A stretch of DNA of 64,000 nt from Clostridium transplantifaecale (GTDB lineage Bacteria > Bacillota > Clostridia > Lachnospirales > Lachnospiraceae), in contig NZ_UYZY01000005.1 in NCBI RefSeq assembly GCF_900626075.1, forward strand, positions 310,001 to 374,000, read 5' to 3'. Below, piece by piece: positions 7,646-14,623 of this stretch (its first letter is position 1; the number at the start of each line of letters is the position of its first letter). Position numbers and translations under genes: made by a program. The notes beneath the pieces are model-generated. The model searched no databases and had not been told where the DNA came from. It saw only the letters and a program-made list of their open reading frames with translations.

Positions 7646-8563
7646 ATGGTCAGCAAATTAATTGAAAAGATACAGAAGACAAAGGCGCCAATCTGTGTGG
7701 GACTTGATCCGATGTTAAGCTATATACCGGAGCATGTGACAAAGAAAGCGTATGAGCAGTATGGAGAGACTCTGGAGGGAGCGGCAGAGGCCATCTGGCA
7801 GTTTAATAAGGAGATTGTGGATGCGACTGCCGATTTGATTCCTTCCGTAAAACCGCAGATTGCCATGTATGAGCAGTTCGGGATCGAGGGACTGAAGGCT
7901 TACGATAAGACTGTAAAATACTGCCAGCAGAAGGGCCTTGTAGTAATTGGAGATGTAAAGCGCGGTGATATTGGTTCAACCTCCACTGCGTATGCGACGG
8001 GCCATATTGGCAAAGTGAAGGTTGGAAATACGGTTTGTACCGGTTTTGATACGGAATATATTACGGTGAATCCTTATCTGGGTACAGACGGAGTGAAACC
8101 TTTTGTAGATGTCTGCAATGAATATGACAGAGGCATCTTTGTACTGGTCAAGACATCCAATCCTTCCAGCGGTGAATTCCAGGATCGTCTGATTGACGGA
8201 AGGCCGCTCTATGAGCTGGTGGCCGAGAAGGTGGTAGAGTGGGGAGAAGCATCCATGGACGGCGCATACAGCAATGTTGGCGCGGTAGTAGGAGCAACCT
8301 ATCCCGAGATGAGCAGAGTGCTCAGAAAACTGATGCCGAAGACATATTTCCTGGTACCGGGATACGGCGCTCAGGGCGGAACGGCTGAAGATTTGAAATA
8401 CTGCTTCAATGAGGATGGACTGGGGGCGGTTGTCAACTCTTCCAGAGGAATCATTGCGGCTTATAAGAAAGAACCATATACGAAATTTGGCGCAGAGCAT
8501 TTTGCAGAGGCATCCAGACAGGCTGTCATAGATATGATTGCCGATATCAACAGCGTATTATAG
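7646..8563 (+). CDS. pyrF: Orotidine 5'-phosphate decarboxylase
   Basis: This 305-residue TIM-barrel enzyme catalyses the last step of UMP synthesis. It belongs to the longer (type 2) PyrF group. The catalytic D-x-K-R-x-D array is DVKRGDI with D103, K105 and D108. GLDPML near the N-terminus and FLVPGYGAQGG near the C-terminus bind substrate phosphate and base. The start at 7646 follows AAGGAGG; upstream in-frame codons have no ribosome-binding site and run into the promoter. It is first in pyrF-pyrK-pyrD, ten bases ahead of pyrK. Confidence 0.96.
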   Translation: MVSKLIEKIQKTKAPICVGLDPMLSYIPEHVTKKAYEQYGETLEGAAEAIWQFNKEIVDATADLIPSVKPQIAMYEQFGIEGLKAYDKTVKYCQQKGLVVIGDVKRGDIGSTSTAYATGHIGKVKVGNTVCTGFDTEYITVNPYLGTDGVKPFVDVCNEYDRGIFVLVKTSNPSSGEFQDRLIDGRPLYELVAEKVVEWGEASMDGAYSNVGAVVGATYPEMSRVLRKLMPKTYFLVPGYGAQGGTAEDLKYCFNEDGLGAVVNSSRGIIAAYKKEPYTKFGAEHFAEASRQAVIDMIADINSVL

Positions 8564-8572
8564 GAGGAACCA

Positions 8573-9337
8573 ATGGCACAGGTGAAAGAAACAGCAGTTG
8601 TCTACAGCCAGGAAGAACTGGCTCCTGAGATTTACAGTATGTGGATTACGACGGAGGCCGCAAAGGAAGCCAGACCCGGACAGTTTATCTCTGTATACAG
8701 CAAGGACGGTTCCAGATTACTTCCGCGTCCGATCAGCATCTGTGAAGCAGATGCCGATGAAGGGAGACTGCGCATTGTATACAGGATTGCGGGGGCCGGA
8801 ACAAAGGAATTTTCCTCCTTTGAATCGGGAGACCCTATCGATATTATGGGACCTCTTGGGAACGGTTTTCCTCAGGAGGGAGAGAACGTATTCCTGATTG
8901 GCGGAGGAATCGGAATTCCGCCGATGCTGGAACTGGCAAAGAACTTAAACTGTGAAAAACAGATGGTGCTCGGCTATCGCGATGAGAGCCTCTTTCTTAA
9001 GGATGAATTCGAGGCGTATGGGGAAGTATTTGTGGCTACCGAGGACGGCAGTGTGGGGACAAAAGGTAATGTGCTGGATGCCATCCGGGAAAACGGACTG
9101 ACTGCCGACGTCATGTATGCCTGCGGCCCCACTCCGATGCTGCGTGCGCTGAAGCAGTACGCAGAGGAACATAATATCCGCTGCTATATCTCCCTGGAAG
9201 AGAAGATGGCGTGTGGTATCGGAGCCTGTCTTGCCTGCGTCTGCCAGAGTAAAGAGGTAGATCACCACAGTAATGTACACAATAAACGGATCTGTAAGGA
9301 CGGTCCCGTTTTTCTGGCACAGGAGGTGGATTTATAA
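8573..9337 (+). CDS. pyrK: Dihydroorotate dehydrogenase B, electron-transfer subunit
   Basis: This 254-residue flavoprotein passes electrons from PyrD's FMN through FAD and a [2Fe-2S] cluster to NAD+. The FAD motif RPISI is near residue 45 and a glycine-rich NAD site (GGGIGIPPMLELAK) follows. The C-terminal cluster ligands are C214, C219, C222 and C241, with the CGIGACLACVC pattern. Its stop overlaps the pyrD start by one base, which fits the obligate PyrD-PyrK complex. Confidence 0.96.
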   Translation: MAQVKETAVVYSQEELAPEIYSMWITTEAAKEARPGQFISVYSKDGSRLLPRPISICEADADEGRLRIVYRIAGAGTKEFSSFESGDPIDIMGPLGNGFPQEGENVFLIGGGIGIPPMLELAKNLNCEKQMVLGYRDESLFLKDEFEAYGEVFVATEDGSVGTKGNVLDAIRENGLTADVMYACGPTPMLRALKQYAEEHNIRCYISLEEKMACGIGACLACVCQSKEVDHHSNVHNKRICKDGPVFLAQEVDL

Positions 9338-10239
9338 TGAATACAAAAGTAAATCTGGCCGGCGTGGAGCTTAAGAATCCGGTTATGACGGCCTCAGGCA
9401 CTTTCGGTTCCGGTGCGGAATACGGCGAGATGCTGGACCTGAACAGGCTGGGAGCCGTTGTCACCAAAGGGGTGGCGAACATTCCCTGGCCGGGCAACCC
9501 GACACCGAGGATTGCCGAAACTTACGGCGGTATGATCAACGCCATCGGCCTCCAGAATCCGGGATATGACGTATTTGCAAAGAGGGACATTCCTTATTTA
9601 ACCCAGTTTGACACAAAAATCATTGTCAATGTCTGCGGTAAGACGACGGAGGATTACATCGACGTGGTGGAGAAACTTTCCGACCAGCCGGTGGACATGC
9701 TGGAGATCAATATCTCCTGCCCCAATGTGAAAGAAGGCGGTATCGCCTTCGGACAGGATCCGAAAGCGGTGGAAGCTATCACACGGGAAGTCAAAAAGTA
9801 TGCAAAACAGCCCGTTATCATGAAACTCAGCCCCAACGTGACGGATATCACCGTCATGGCAAAGGCGGCCGAGGCCGGCGGAGCCGACGTTCTTTCGCTG
9901 ATAAACACCCTGACGGGAATGAAGATCGACATACACAAACGTGCCTTTGCCGTAGCCAACAAGACAGGAGGCCTTTCAGGCCCTGCCATCAAGCCGGTGG
10001 CTGTCAGAATGGTTTACCAGGTGGCTAACGCTGTCAAACTTCCCATTATCGGAATGGGAGGAATCATGACGGCCGACGATGCGGTAGAGTTTATTCTGGC
10101 CGGTGCGACGGCGGTATCCGTAGGTACGGCGAACTTCCATAATCCTTATGCAACCGTAGAGATTGTGGAGGGAATCGAGGCTTATATGAAGAAATATCAT
10201 GTGGATGATATTAATGAGTTGGTTGGGGCGGTAAAATGA
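9337..10239 (+). CDS. pyrD: Dihydroorotate dehydrogenase B, catalytic subunit
   Basis: This 300-residue FMN enzyme oxidises dihydroorotate to orotate. The catalytic cysteine, C128 in NISCPNV, marks it as class I. The adjacent pyrK makes it class IB, the NAD+-linked heterotetramer. The FMN phosphate site GMGGIMTADDAVEFILAGA is near the C-terminus and KTGGLSGPAIKP is the expected block before it. The stop is followed within about ten bases by the head of a paired-stem element, so the operon's 3' end lies inside that structure. Confidence 0.96.
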   Translation: MNTKVNLAGVELKNPVMTASGTFGSGAEYGEMLDLNRLGAVVTKGVANIPWPGNPTPRIAETYGGMINAIGLQNPGYDVFAKRDIPYLTQFDTKIIVNVCGKTTEDYIDVVEKLSDQPVDMLEINISCPNVKEGGIAFGQDPKAVEAITREVKKYAKQPVIMKLSPNVTDITVMAKAAEAGGADVLSLINTLTGMKIDIHKRAFAVANKTGGLSGPAIKPVAVRMVYQVANAVKLPIIGMGGIMTADDAVEFILAGATAVSVGTANFHNPYATVEIVEGIEAYMKKYHVDDINELVGAVK

Positions 10240-10247
10240 GGATTTAG

Positions 10248-10612
10248 TTTAGTTGAGATGCGAGGACGCCTCTGTAAGACGGCGGACGGGGTGGTGGGAG
10301 GTTGTGTATGAGTCTTCAGTCCCGGTTGGTAAGTTGTCGTGAGGGGGAATCCAGGAGAAAAAATTCCTACGGGGACTCGCTCCCGCTGGTGGAATGCGCA
10401 ACGGATGCTAGATTCGAAAATACCTCATCAAGCACCGGCGGATTCCAAGGTCCCCTACGGAAAGTTTTCTCCTTCCTTCCCCGGGCAGGTTGTTGACGGG
10501 ACTGAAGACTCAGGGAAGGTTATTGCCCCGTCCGCCGGTTTCAGGGGCTGATTGTCTCTTTCGTCAAGTGGGGAGGAGGTATTGTCGCTTCCACGATATA
10601 GTCGTAACTAGT
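10248..10612 (+). repeat. Paired-stem intergenic element, copy B
   Basis: This non-coding element follows pyrD directly. Its outer helix pairs GGCGGACGGGG (10281-10291) with CCCCGTCCGCC (10526-10536). Its inner helix pairs TGAGTCTTCAGTCCCG (10309-10324) with CGGGACTGAAGACTCA (10497-10512). The apical domain has the shared block TTGTCGTGAGGGGGAATCC and ATTCCTACGGGGAC. The tail CTTTCGTCAAGTGGGGAGG then TTGTCGCT is also found in copies A and C. Copy C faces it tail to tail, and TTTAGTTGAGA occurs as an inverted pair at the outer ends of the B-C unit (10248-10258 and 11082-11092). Short reading frames inside are not conserved. Confidence 0.8.
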
Positions 10613-10734
10613 TTATATTCTGACGACATCCTGGGCTGCATAAAAAGAGTATCAGAATAAACACTCTAAGATTATAAAATTATAAATGTACATAGTCTCA
10701 TAGTGAACAGGATGCAGTTTTCAGGCATCCAGAG

Positions 10735-11092
10735 AAACGTAGCGGCAGCGACAAGCGCCTCCCCCATTGAAGAAAAAGGACAAATCAGCTGCCGCAGGCC
10801 AGGGGCCGGGCAGCCGTCTTGGCTGAGTCTTTCGTCCCGGCCATAACCTTCCTGTGGGGAAGAAGGGAGAAAAAGATTCCGGAGGGAACCTGGGAGTTCA
10901 TTGGTACTTACCGAGGTCTTTTCGAGGTTAGTACCATTATGTACTCCAACGAGCGCAAGCGTTTCCCGCAGGAACTTTTTCTGCCCGGATTCCCCGCCCG
11001 CGACAACCTGACGCCCGGGACGAAAGACTCATCGATCCCCCTCACCACTCCGGCCCCTGGCCTGACGGCGGCGTCCTCATTTCTCAACTAAA
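10735..11092 (-). repeat. Paired-stem intergenic element, copy C
   Basis: On the minus strand this copy has the head ATGAGGACGCC. Its outer helix is GGCCAGGGGCCGG (10797-10809) with CCGGCCCCTGGCC (11050-11062). Its inner helix is TGAGTCTTTCGTCCCGG (10824-10840) with CCGGGACGAAAGACTCA (11015-11031). Both helices are perfect and both differ in sequence from those of copies B and D, which is compensatory change. Together with copy B it makes an 845-base inverted unit. The stretch between the two tails (10612-10735) is AT-rich and shows no gene. Confidence 0.8.
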
Positions 11093-11115
11093 TCCCCTCA
11101 TAGGACAAAAAAATC

Positions 11116-11144
11116 TTGATATTCCCCTTGCGAACGGTTATAAT
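11116..11144 (+). promoter_or_regulatory. Promoter upstream of the Rpn-type nuclease gene
   Basis: TTGATA and TATAAT with 17-base spacing lie just outside the paired-stem unit. Transcription from here would give a leader of nearly 300 bases before the start at 11442. No known riboswitch was recognised in that leader. Confidence 0.6.
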
Positions 11145-11441
11145 AAAATACACAAGTCGATGCTGGTATCACGGCATCAGGTTTTAAATTCTGCAATACA
11201 TTGCAAACGGCAAATTCTGCCATATTTCAACAGACAAAAACATATGGCAGGATCAAGAAACTCCTGTCATAACTGTTCATGAGATAATGATTCCGCCAGG
11301 TGTTTTCATTCGCTTTTAATGTGAAAATCCCAAGTCTTTTCAGAATAAAAGCAGCATCTTATGCGTTTCCCGTACATCGCTGGGCGGTGGCTGCAAAAAC
11401 ATAGAATTATTATCTCCTGTCACGAAAGAGAGGAGTTACAA

Positions 11442-12284
11442 ATGAATAATGAGAGGCCGGAGAGCAGCCTGGACAGCCGGACGCAGTCCTATGAGGAACG
11501 CCGGAGAAAGGTCGGCCGGTTCAACATGACAAGTGATGTGTTTTTCTGCAAGGTACTGGAGGATAGGGAAGCATGTGAAGAGGCAATCCGTATTCTGCTT
11601 TGCGATCCGGGATTTACGGTGAAGGAGGTAAAGGCACAGTATTCAATCCGGAATATTGAAAATCATTCCGTAGTTTTAGATATTCTGGCCGAGGACATGG
11701 AAGGGCGCCTGATTAATATTGAAATGCAGGTGTCGGATGACGGTGCTCACCAGAAAAGAGTAAGATACTACCAGGCAAGTATTGATATGAGCTATTTGGA
11801 AAAGGGGGTGCCCTATCAGGCCCTGCCGGATATTTACATGATTTTTATAACGGAAAAGGATTTTCTTGCACATAACAGGGGAATTTACCGTGTGGGCAGG
11901 GTTTTAGAGTGCAGCGGAAGTGCCTTATACAACGGCGTTCATGAGATTTATGCAAATCTGGAGTGCCGCTGCGGTGATGAAAAGATTGATGAGCTTTTAC
12001 ACTATATGAAAAATTCGGACAGTGGCTACAAAACGGATTCCTTTCCGAATATAGTGAGAAAAGTCAGATATCTGAAGGAGAAAAAGGAGGGATTGGAAAG
12101 TATGTGCAGCATACTTGATGAAGAGAGAAAAGAAGGAATAAAAGAGGGGATTGAGCAGGGAATCAAAGCTCTTATCCTGGACAATCTGGAGGAAGGAAAG
12201 AGCCGGGAACAGATTATAGAGAAGCTGTCCAAACGCTTTTTGTTAAGCCGGGAAGAGGCAGAAAAATATTATGACAGCCTGTAA
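11442..12284 (+). CDS. Rpn-family recombination-promoting nuclease (PD-(D/E)XK)
   Basis: This 280-residue protein of the Rpn/PD-(D/E)XK transposase-like group has the usual N-terminal block (TSDVFFCKVLEDREACEEAI), then DILAEDMEGRLINIEMQ. There the aspartate and the ExQ form the metal site of the nuclease fold. The sequence YYQASIDMSYLEKG follows, as in the family. The C-terminus is a charged helix with EGIKEGIEQGIK repeats, typical of these proteins. Related enzymes cut DNA and promote RecA-independent recombination; the role here is unknown. GAGAGGAG precedes the chosen ATG. It separates pyrE from pyrFKD and is flanked on both sides by repeat elements. Confidence 0.8.
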   Translation: MNNERPESSLDSRTQSYEERRRKVGRFNMTSDVFFCKVLEDREACEEAIRILLCDPGFTVKEVKAQYSIRNIENHSVVLDILAEDMEGRLINIEMQVSDDGAHQKRVRYYQASIDMSYLEKGVPYQALPDIYMIFITEKDFLAHNRGIYRVGRVLECSGSALYNGVHEIYANLECRCGDEKIDELLHYMKNSDSGYKTDSFPNIVRKVRYLKEKKEGLESMCSILDEERKEGIKEGIEQGIKALILDNLEEGKSREQIIEKLSKRFLLSREEAEKYYDSL

Positions 12285-12317
12285 TGGCACTTAACCTGGA
12301 ATTTTGTGAATATATGG

Positions 12318-12470
12318 TACAAAACACCTCACGGAATTCTGCCTGTGAACAATACACGCTTCGTGATGCACAGAAATGGCACAAGCGCCATTACGTGCTG
12401 TTTAGCTCAGGATTTTCAAGCATATTACGCTTGAAAACACCTCTTGGCAGATTGCCGGTGGACAGTACCT
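12318..12470 (+). repeat. GTTAC-type palindromic element, decayed and partly tandem
   Basis: This stretch is homologous to the intact element at 33061-33213. It shows a fragment of the right end (AAAACACCTCACGGAAT, CCTGTGAACA), then a fuller copy beginning ACACGCTTCGTGATGCACAG and ending GGTGGACAGTACC. The internal hairpin is conserved as a structure but not as a sequence (ATGGC with GCCAT here, ACGGC with GCCGT in the other copy). The rest of the pyrE upstream region holds only its promoter and leader. Confidence 0.65.
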
Positions 12471-12508
12471 CGGGTCATCGGAGGACTCAAATTTTATACA
12501 TGCGCAGA

Positions 12509-12537
12509 TTGAAAAACCAGCCTAGCTGTGGTAAAAT
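12509..12537 (+). promoter_or_regulatory. pyrE promoter
   Basis: TTGAAA and TAAAAT with a 17-base spacer are identical in hexamers and spacing to the pyrF promoter. They lie about 115 bases before the pyrE start. Confidence 0.65.
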
Positions 12538-12652
12538 AGGGAAAATAATGTCTTGGTGCCGACAATCTGCATTTATATGAAAATGGGTATCCGGACAAGA
12601 TTTAAGAATAAAAGTGCGGAGAAATCTGCAATATATAGAAGGAGAAGATGAG

Positions 12653-13327
12653 ATGGAACAGTACAAGCAGGAATTTATCGAATTCATGGTGGAGAGCGAG
12701 GTGCTCAAGTTTGGAGAGTTCACATTAAAAAGCGGCAGGAAATCCCCGTTTTTCATGAATGCGGGAGCCTATGTGACGGGAACGCAGCTTCGCAGACTGG
12801 GTGAATATTATGCAAAGGCTATCCATGACAACTACGGACTCGATTTTGATGTACTTTTTGGACCGGCCTATAAGGGAATTCCTCTCAGCGTAGCTACCAC
12901 TATGGCCATCAGCGAGCTTTACGGAAAAGATATCCGTTACTGTTCCAACAGAAAAGAAGCAAAGGATCATGGAGATACCGGAATTCTTCTGGGAAGTAAA
13001 CTGAAGGACGGAGACCGCGTCGTTATCATCGAAGACGTAACCACATCCGGCAAATCAATCGAGGAGACATTCCCCATTATCAAAGCACAGGCTAATGTGG
13101 AAGTAAAGGGATTGATGGTTTCCTTAAACCGTATGGAGAGAGGTAAAGGGGACAAGAGTGCGCTTGAGGAAGTGAAGGAACTTTACGGCTTCCCTACCGC
13201 TGCCATCGTTTCCATGGCGGACGTGGTTGAGCACTTATATAACAGGGAGTGCCAGGGTAAGGTAGTGATCGACGATGTGCTGAAAGCAGCAATTGACGCA
13301 TATTACGTGCAGTACGGCGCGAAATAA
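12653..13327 (+). CDS. pyrE: Orotate phosphoribosyltransferase
   Basis: This 224-residue enzyme joins orotate to PRPP to make OMP, the substrate of PyrF. The PRPP-binding loop VVIIEDVTTSGKSIEE has E127 and D128. FTLKSGRKSPFFMNAG near the N-terminus and FGPAYKGIPL are the other conserved blocks. AGAAGGAGAAG precedes the start; earlier in-frame starts lack such a site. The gene is unlinked from pyrFKD only by the nuclease gene and repeats. Its promoter matches theirs, so co-regulation is plausible. Confidence 0.96.
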   Translation: MEQYKQEFIEFMVESEVLKFGEFTLKSGRKSPFFMNAGAYVTGTQLRRLGEYYAKAIHDNYGLDFDVLFGPAYKGIPLSVATTMAISELYGKDIRYCSNRKEAKDHGDTGILLGSKLKDGDRVVIIEDVTTSGKSIEETFPIIKAQANVEVKGLMVSLNRMERGKGDKSALEEVKELYGFPTAAIVSMADVVEHLYNRECQGKVVIDDVLKAAIDAYYVQYGAK

Positions 13328-13382
13328 AGGCACGGAACGAATAAAGCTGGAATTAGAAAACAACATGCAAGGAGTGGCCGAT

Positions 13383-13532
13383 ATGGAGAAAGTATATAAG
13401 ACGATGCGCAATACGGGCATTATCAATATTGTAATTGGCAGTGTGATTATTACGGCCGGAGTGGCAACCGGAGTGATGGCTATCATCAGCGGTGCCGTGC
13501 TGCTGAAACGCAAAGCAGAGATAACATTCTAA
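13383..13532 (+). CDS. Small membrane protein, 49 residues
   Basis: The sequence is a short polar N-terminus (MEKVYKTMRNTG) followed by one long hydrophobic hairpin-like stretch rich in Ile, Val, Gly and Ala (about residues 13-40), then LLKRKAEITF. AAGGAG sits about eight bases before the ATG. It follows pyrE by 55 bases and may be cotranscribed. I do not recognise its function. The composition and good ribosome-binding site make a real gene likely. Confidence 0.6.
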   Translation: MEKVYKTMRNTGIINIVIGSVIITAGVATGVMAIISGAVLLKRKAEITF

Positions 13533-13633
13533 TCGTGGAACCGGAGAGTATGTTCCCCGGACTCTTTATTGTGACTTACACCGTATCGAATGAGAAACGG
13601 CAGCCCCCATTTTAAGGCTGTCTGGAATACAAT

Positions 13634-13716
13634 GAGTGCTGCAGAGGTCTGGCTTCTGCTGAAGAGACGGATTAACCTGTCGAAGAACAGCAGAGCCCTT
13701 TGCAGTATTCTTTTTT
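13634..13716 (+). terminator. Long hairpin with T-run, terminator after the pyrE unit
   Basis: GAGTGCTGCA and TGCAGTATTC pair (with G-U pairs) as the base of a long stem. GGCTTCTGCTG and CAGCAGAGCCC continue it, a small GACGG/CCTGTC hairpin sits at the top, and TTTTTT follows. It probably ends pyrE transcription. The rest of this 311-base gap shows no gene. Confidence 0.65.
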
Positions 13717-13843
13717 GCCTGCCGGGGACACACCCGGATAATATGAAATGGAAAGCTCAGGCGCTGCCCGGCAGGGCAGTTGTTTATTAATGGCGGAGGC
13801 AGGCCGTAAGACCGGACTGCTATGGCCGATAGATGGGGAATAT

Positions 13844-14311
13844 ATGATTAAAAATACAAAAATGCACCAGAAGATATGTTGGATACTGTTTATCTGCTAT
13901 CTGGTGGTGCTGACATATTTTATGTTTTTTTCGGATGGGTTTGGCCGTTCGGGGCATGAAGAATATGCCTATAATCTCGTTTTGTTTAAGGAAATCAAAC
14001 GATTTTACAGATACAGGGAGCTTCTTGGAATGCGCTCTTTTTTGCTGAACACGGTGGGTAATGTCGTCTGTTTCATGCCTTTTGGATTTATCCTGCCGAT
14101 TATCAGCCGCAGGGGAAAGAAATGGTACAATACGTTTCTGCTGAGCTTTCTTATGAGTTTTGGCATTGAGACGATTCAGCTAGTGTTCAAGGTGGGAAGT
14201 TTTGATGTGGATGATATGTTTTTGAATACATTAGGAGGAATTGCAGGCTATATCTGCGTCTGTATTGTAAGAGGAGTCAGGAGGATGGCAAGTGGCGCGT
14301 CAGACAGATAA
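13844..14311 (+). CDS. VanZ-like membrane protein
   Basis: This 155-residue protein has four hydrophobic segments and the VanZ-family core: the first helix with YLVVLTYFMFFSD, NLVLFKEIKRF, then NTVGNVVCFMPFGFILPI and SFGIETIQLVFKVGSFDVDDMFLNTLGG. VanZ proteins give low-level teicoplanin resistance in enterococci, but most family members have no known role. The start follows GGGGA. Its 3' end overlaps the next gene by about 20 bases, so the two are probably cotranscribed. Confidence 0.85.
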   Translation: MIKNTKMHQKICWILFICYLVVLTYFMFFSDGFGRSGHEEYAYNLVLFKEIKRFYRYRELLGMRSFLLNTVGNVVCFMPFGFILPIISRRGKKWYNTFLLSFLMSFGIETIQLVFKVGSFDVDDMFLNTLGGIAGYICVCIVRGVRRMASGASDR

Positions 14312-14618
14312 CAGAATTTCATATATCAAGAAGCCGATGGCGGAGAACAGTTTTATGTGCTTAATCACTGCGGCTGTGGGGCTGGCGCTCTGTGTGGCAG
14401 GAATGGTTTTCAGTGTCAGGAGCCAGGGGGATACGCCGCTGGGAGCCGTGGCCGCCTGTTTTTCAGGCGTGTTATTTTCCGTTGTGTCGCTGCGCTATGG
14501 ATACCGTTCCTTTAAGGAACCGGAGAAGAATTATATTCTGGCAAAGATAGGGACAGTGGCTGCGGCCGCTATGGTAATTCTGTGTTTTGTAATATTACTG
14601 ATAGGATTTAAGAGGTGA
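14292..14618 (+). CDS. Three-helix membrane protein of unknown function
   Basis: The 108-residue product has hydrophobic segments at about residues 21-42, 50-66 and 83-105. It resembles small clostridial membrane proteins of the DUF6142 type, but no function can be assigned. A GTG start is chosen because AGGAGG lies seven bases upstream; an ATG 45 bases later is the alternative. It overlaps the VanZ-like gene and its stop touches the start region of the aminopeptidase gene. Confidence 0.7.
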   Translation: MARQTDNRISYIKKPMAENSFMCLITAAVGLALCVAGMVFSVRSQGDTPLGAVAACFSGVLFSVVSLRYGYRSFKEPEKNYILAKIGTVAAAAMVILCFVILLIGFKR

Positions 14619-14623
14619 TAAAT

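Noticed and set aside
10302..10551. Overlapping short frames inside the paired-stem element
   Set aside because: The frames are not kept between the element copies, while the helices are. The conservation is structural, not coding.
6950..11092. Guide-like RNA of an IscB/TnpB or HEARO-type system, or a group II intron
   Set aside because: No nuclease of those families or reverse transcriptase lies in the window, and the helix pattern does not match what I know of those RNAs. The nearby Rpn-type gene is a different nuclease family.
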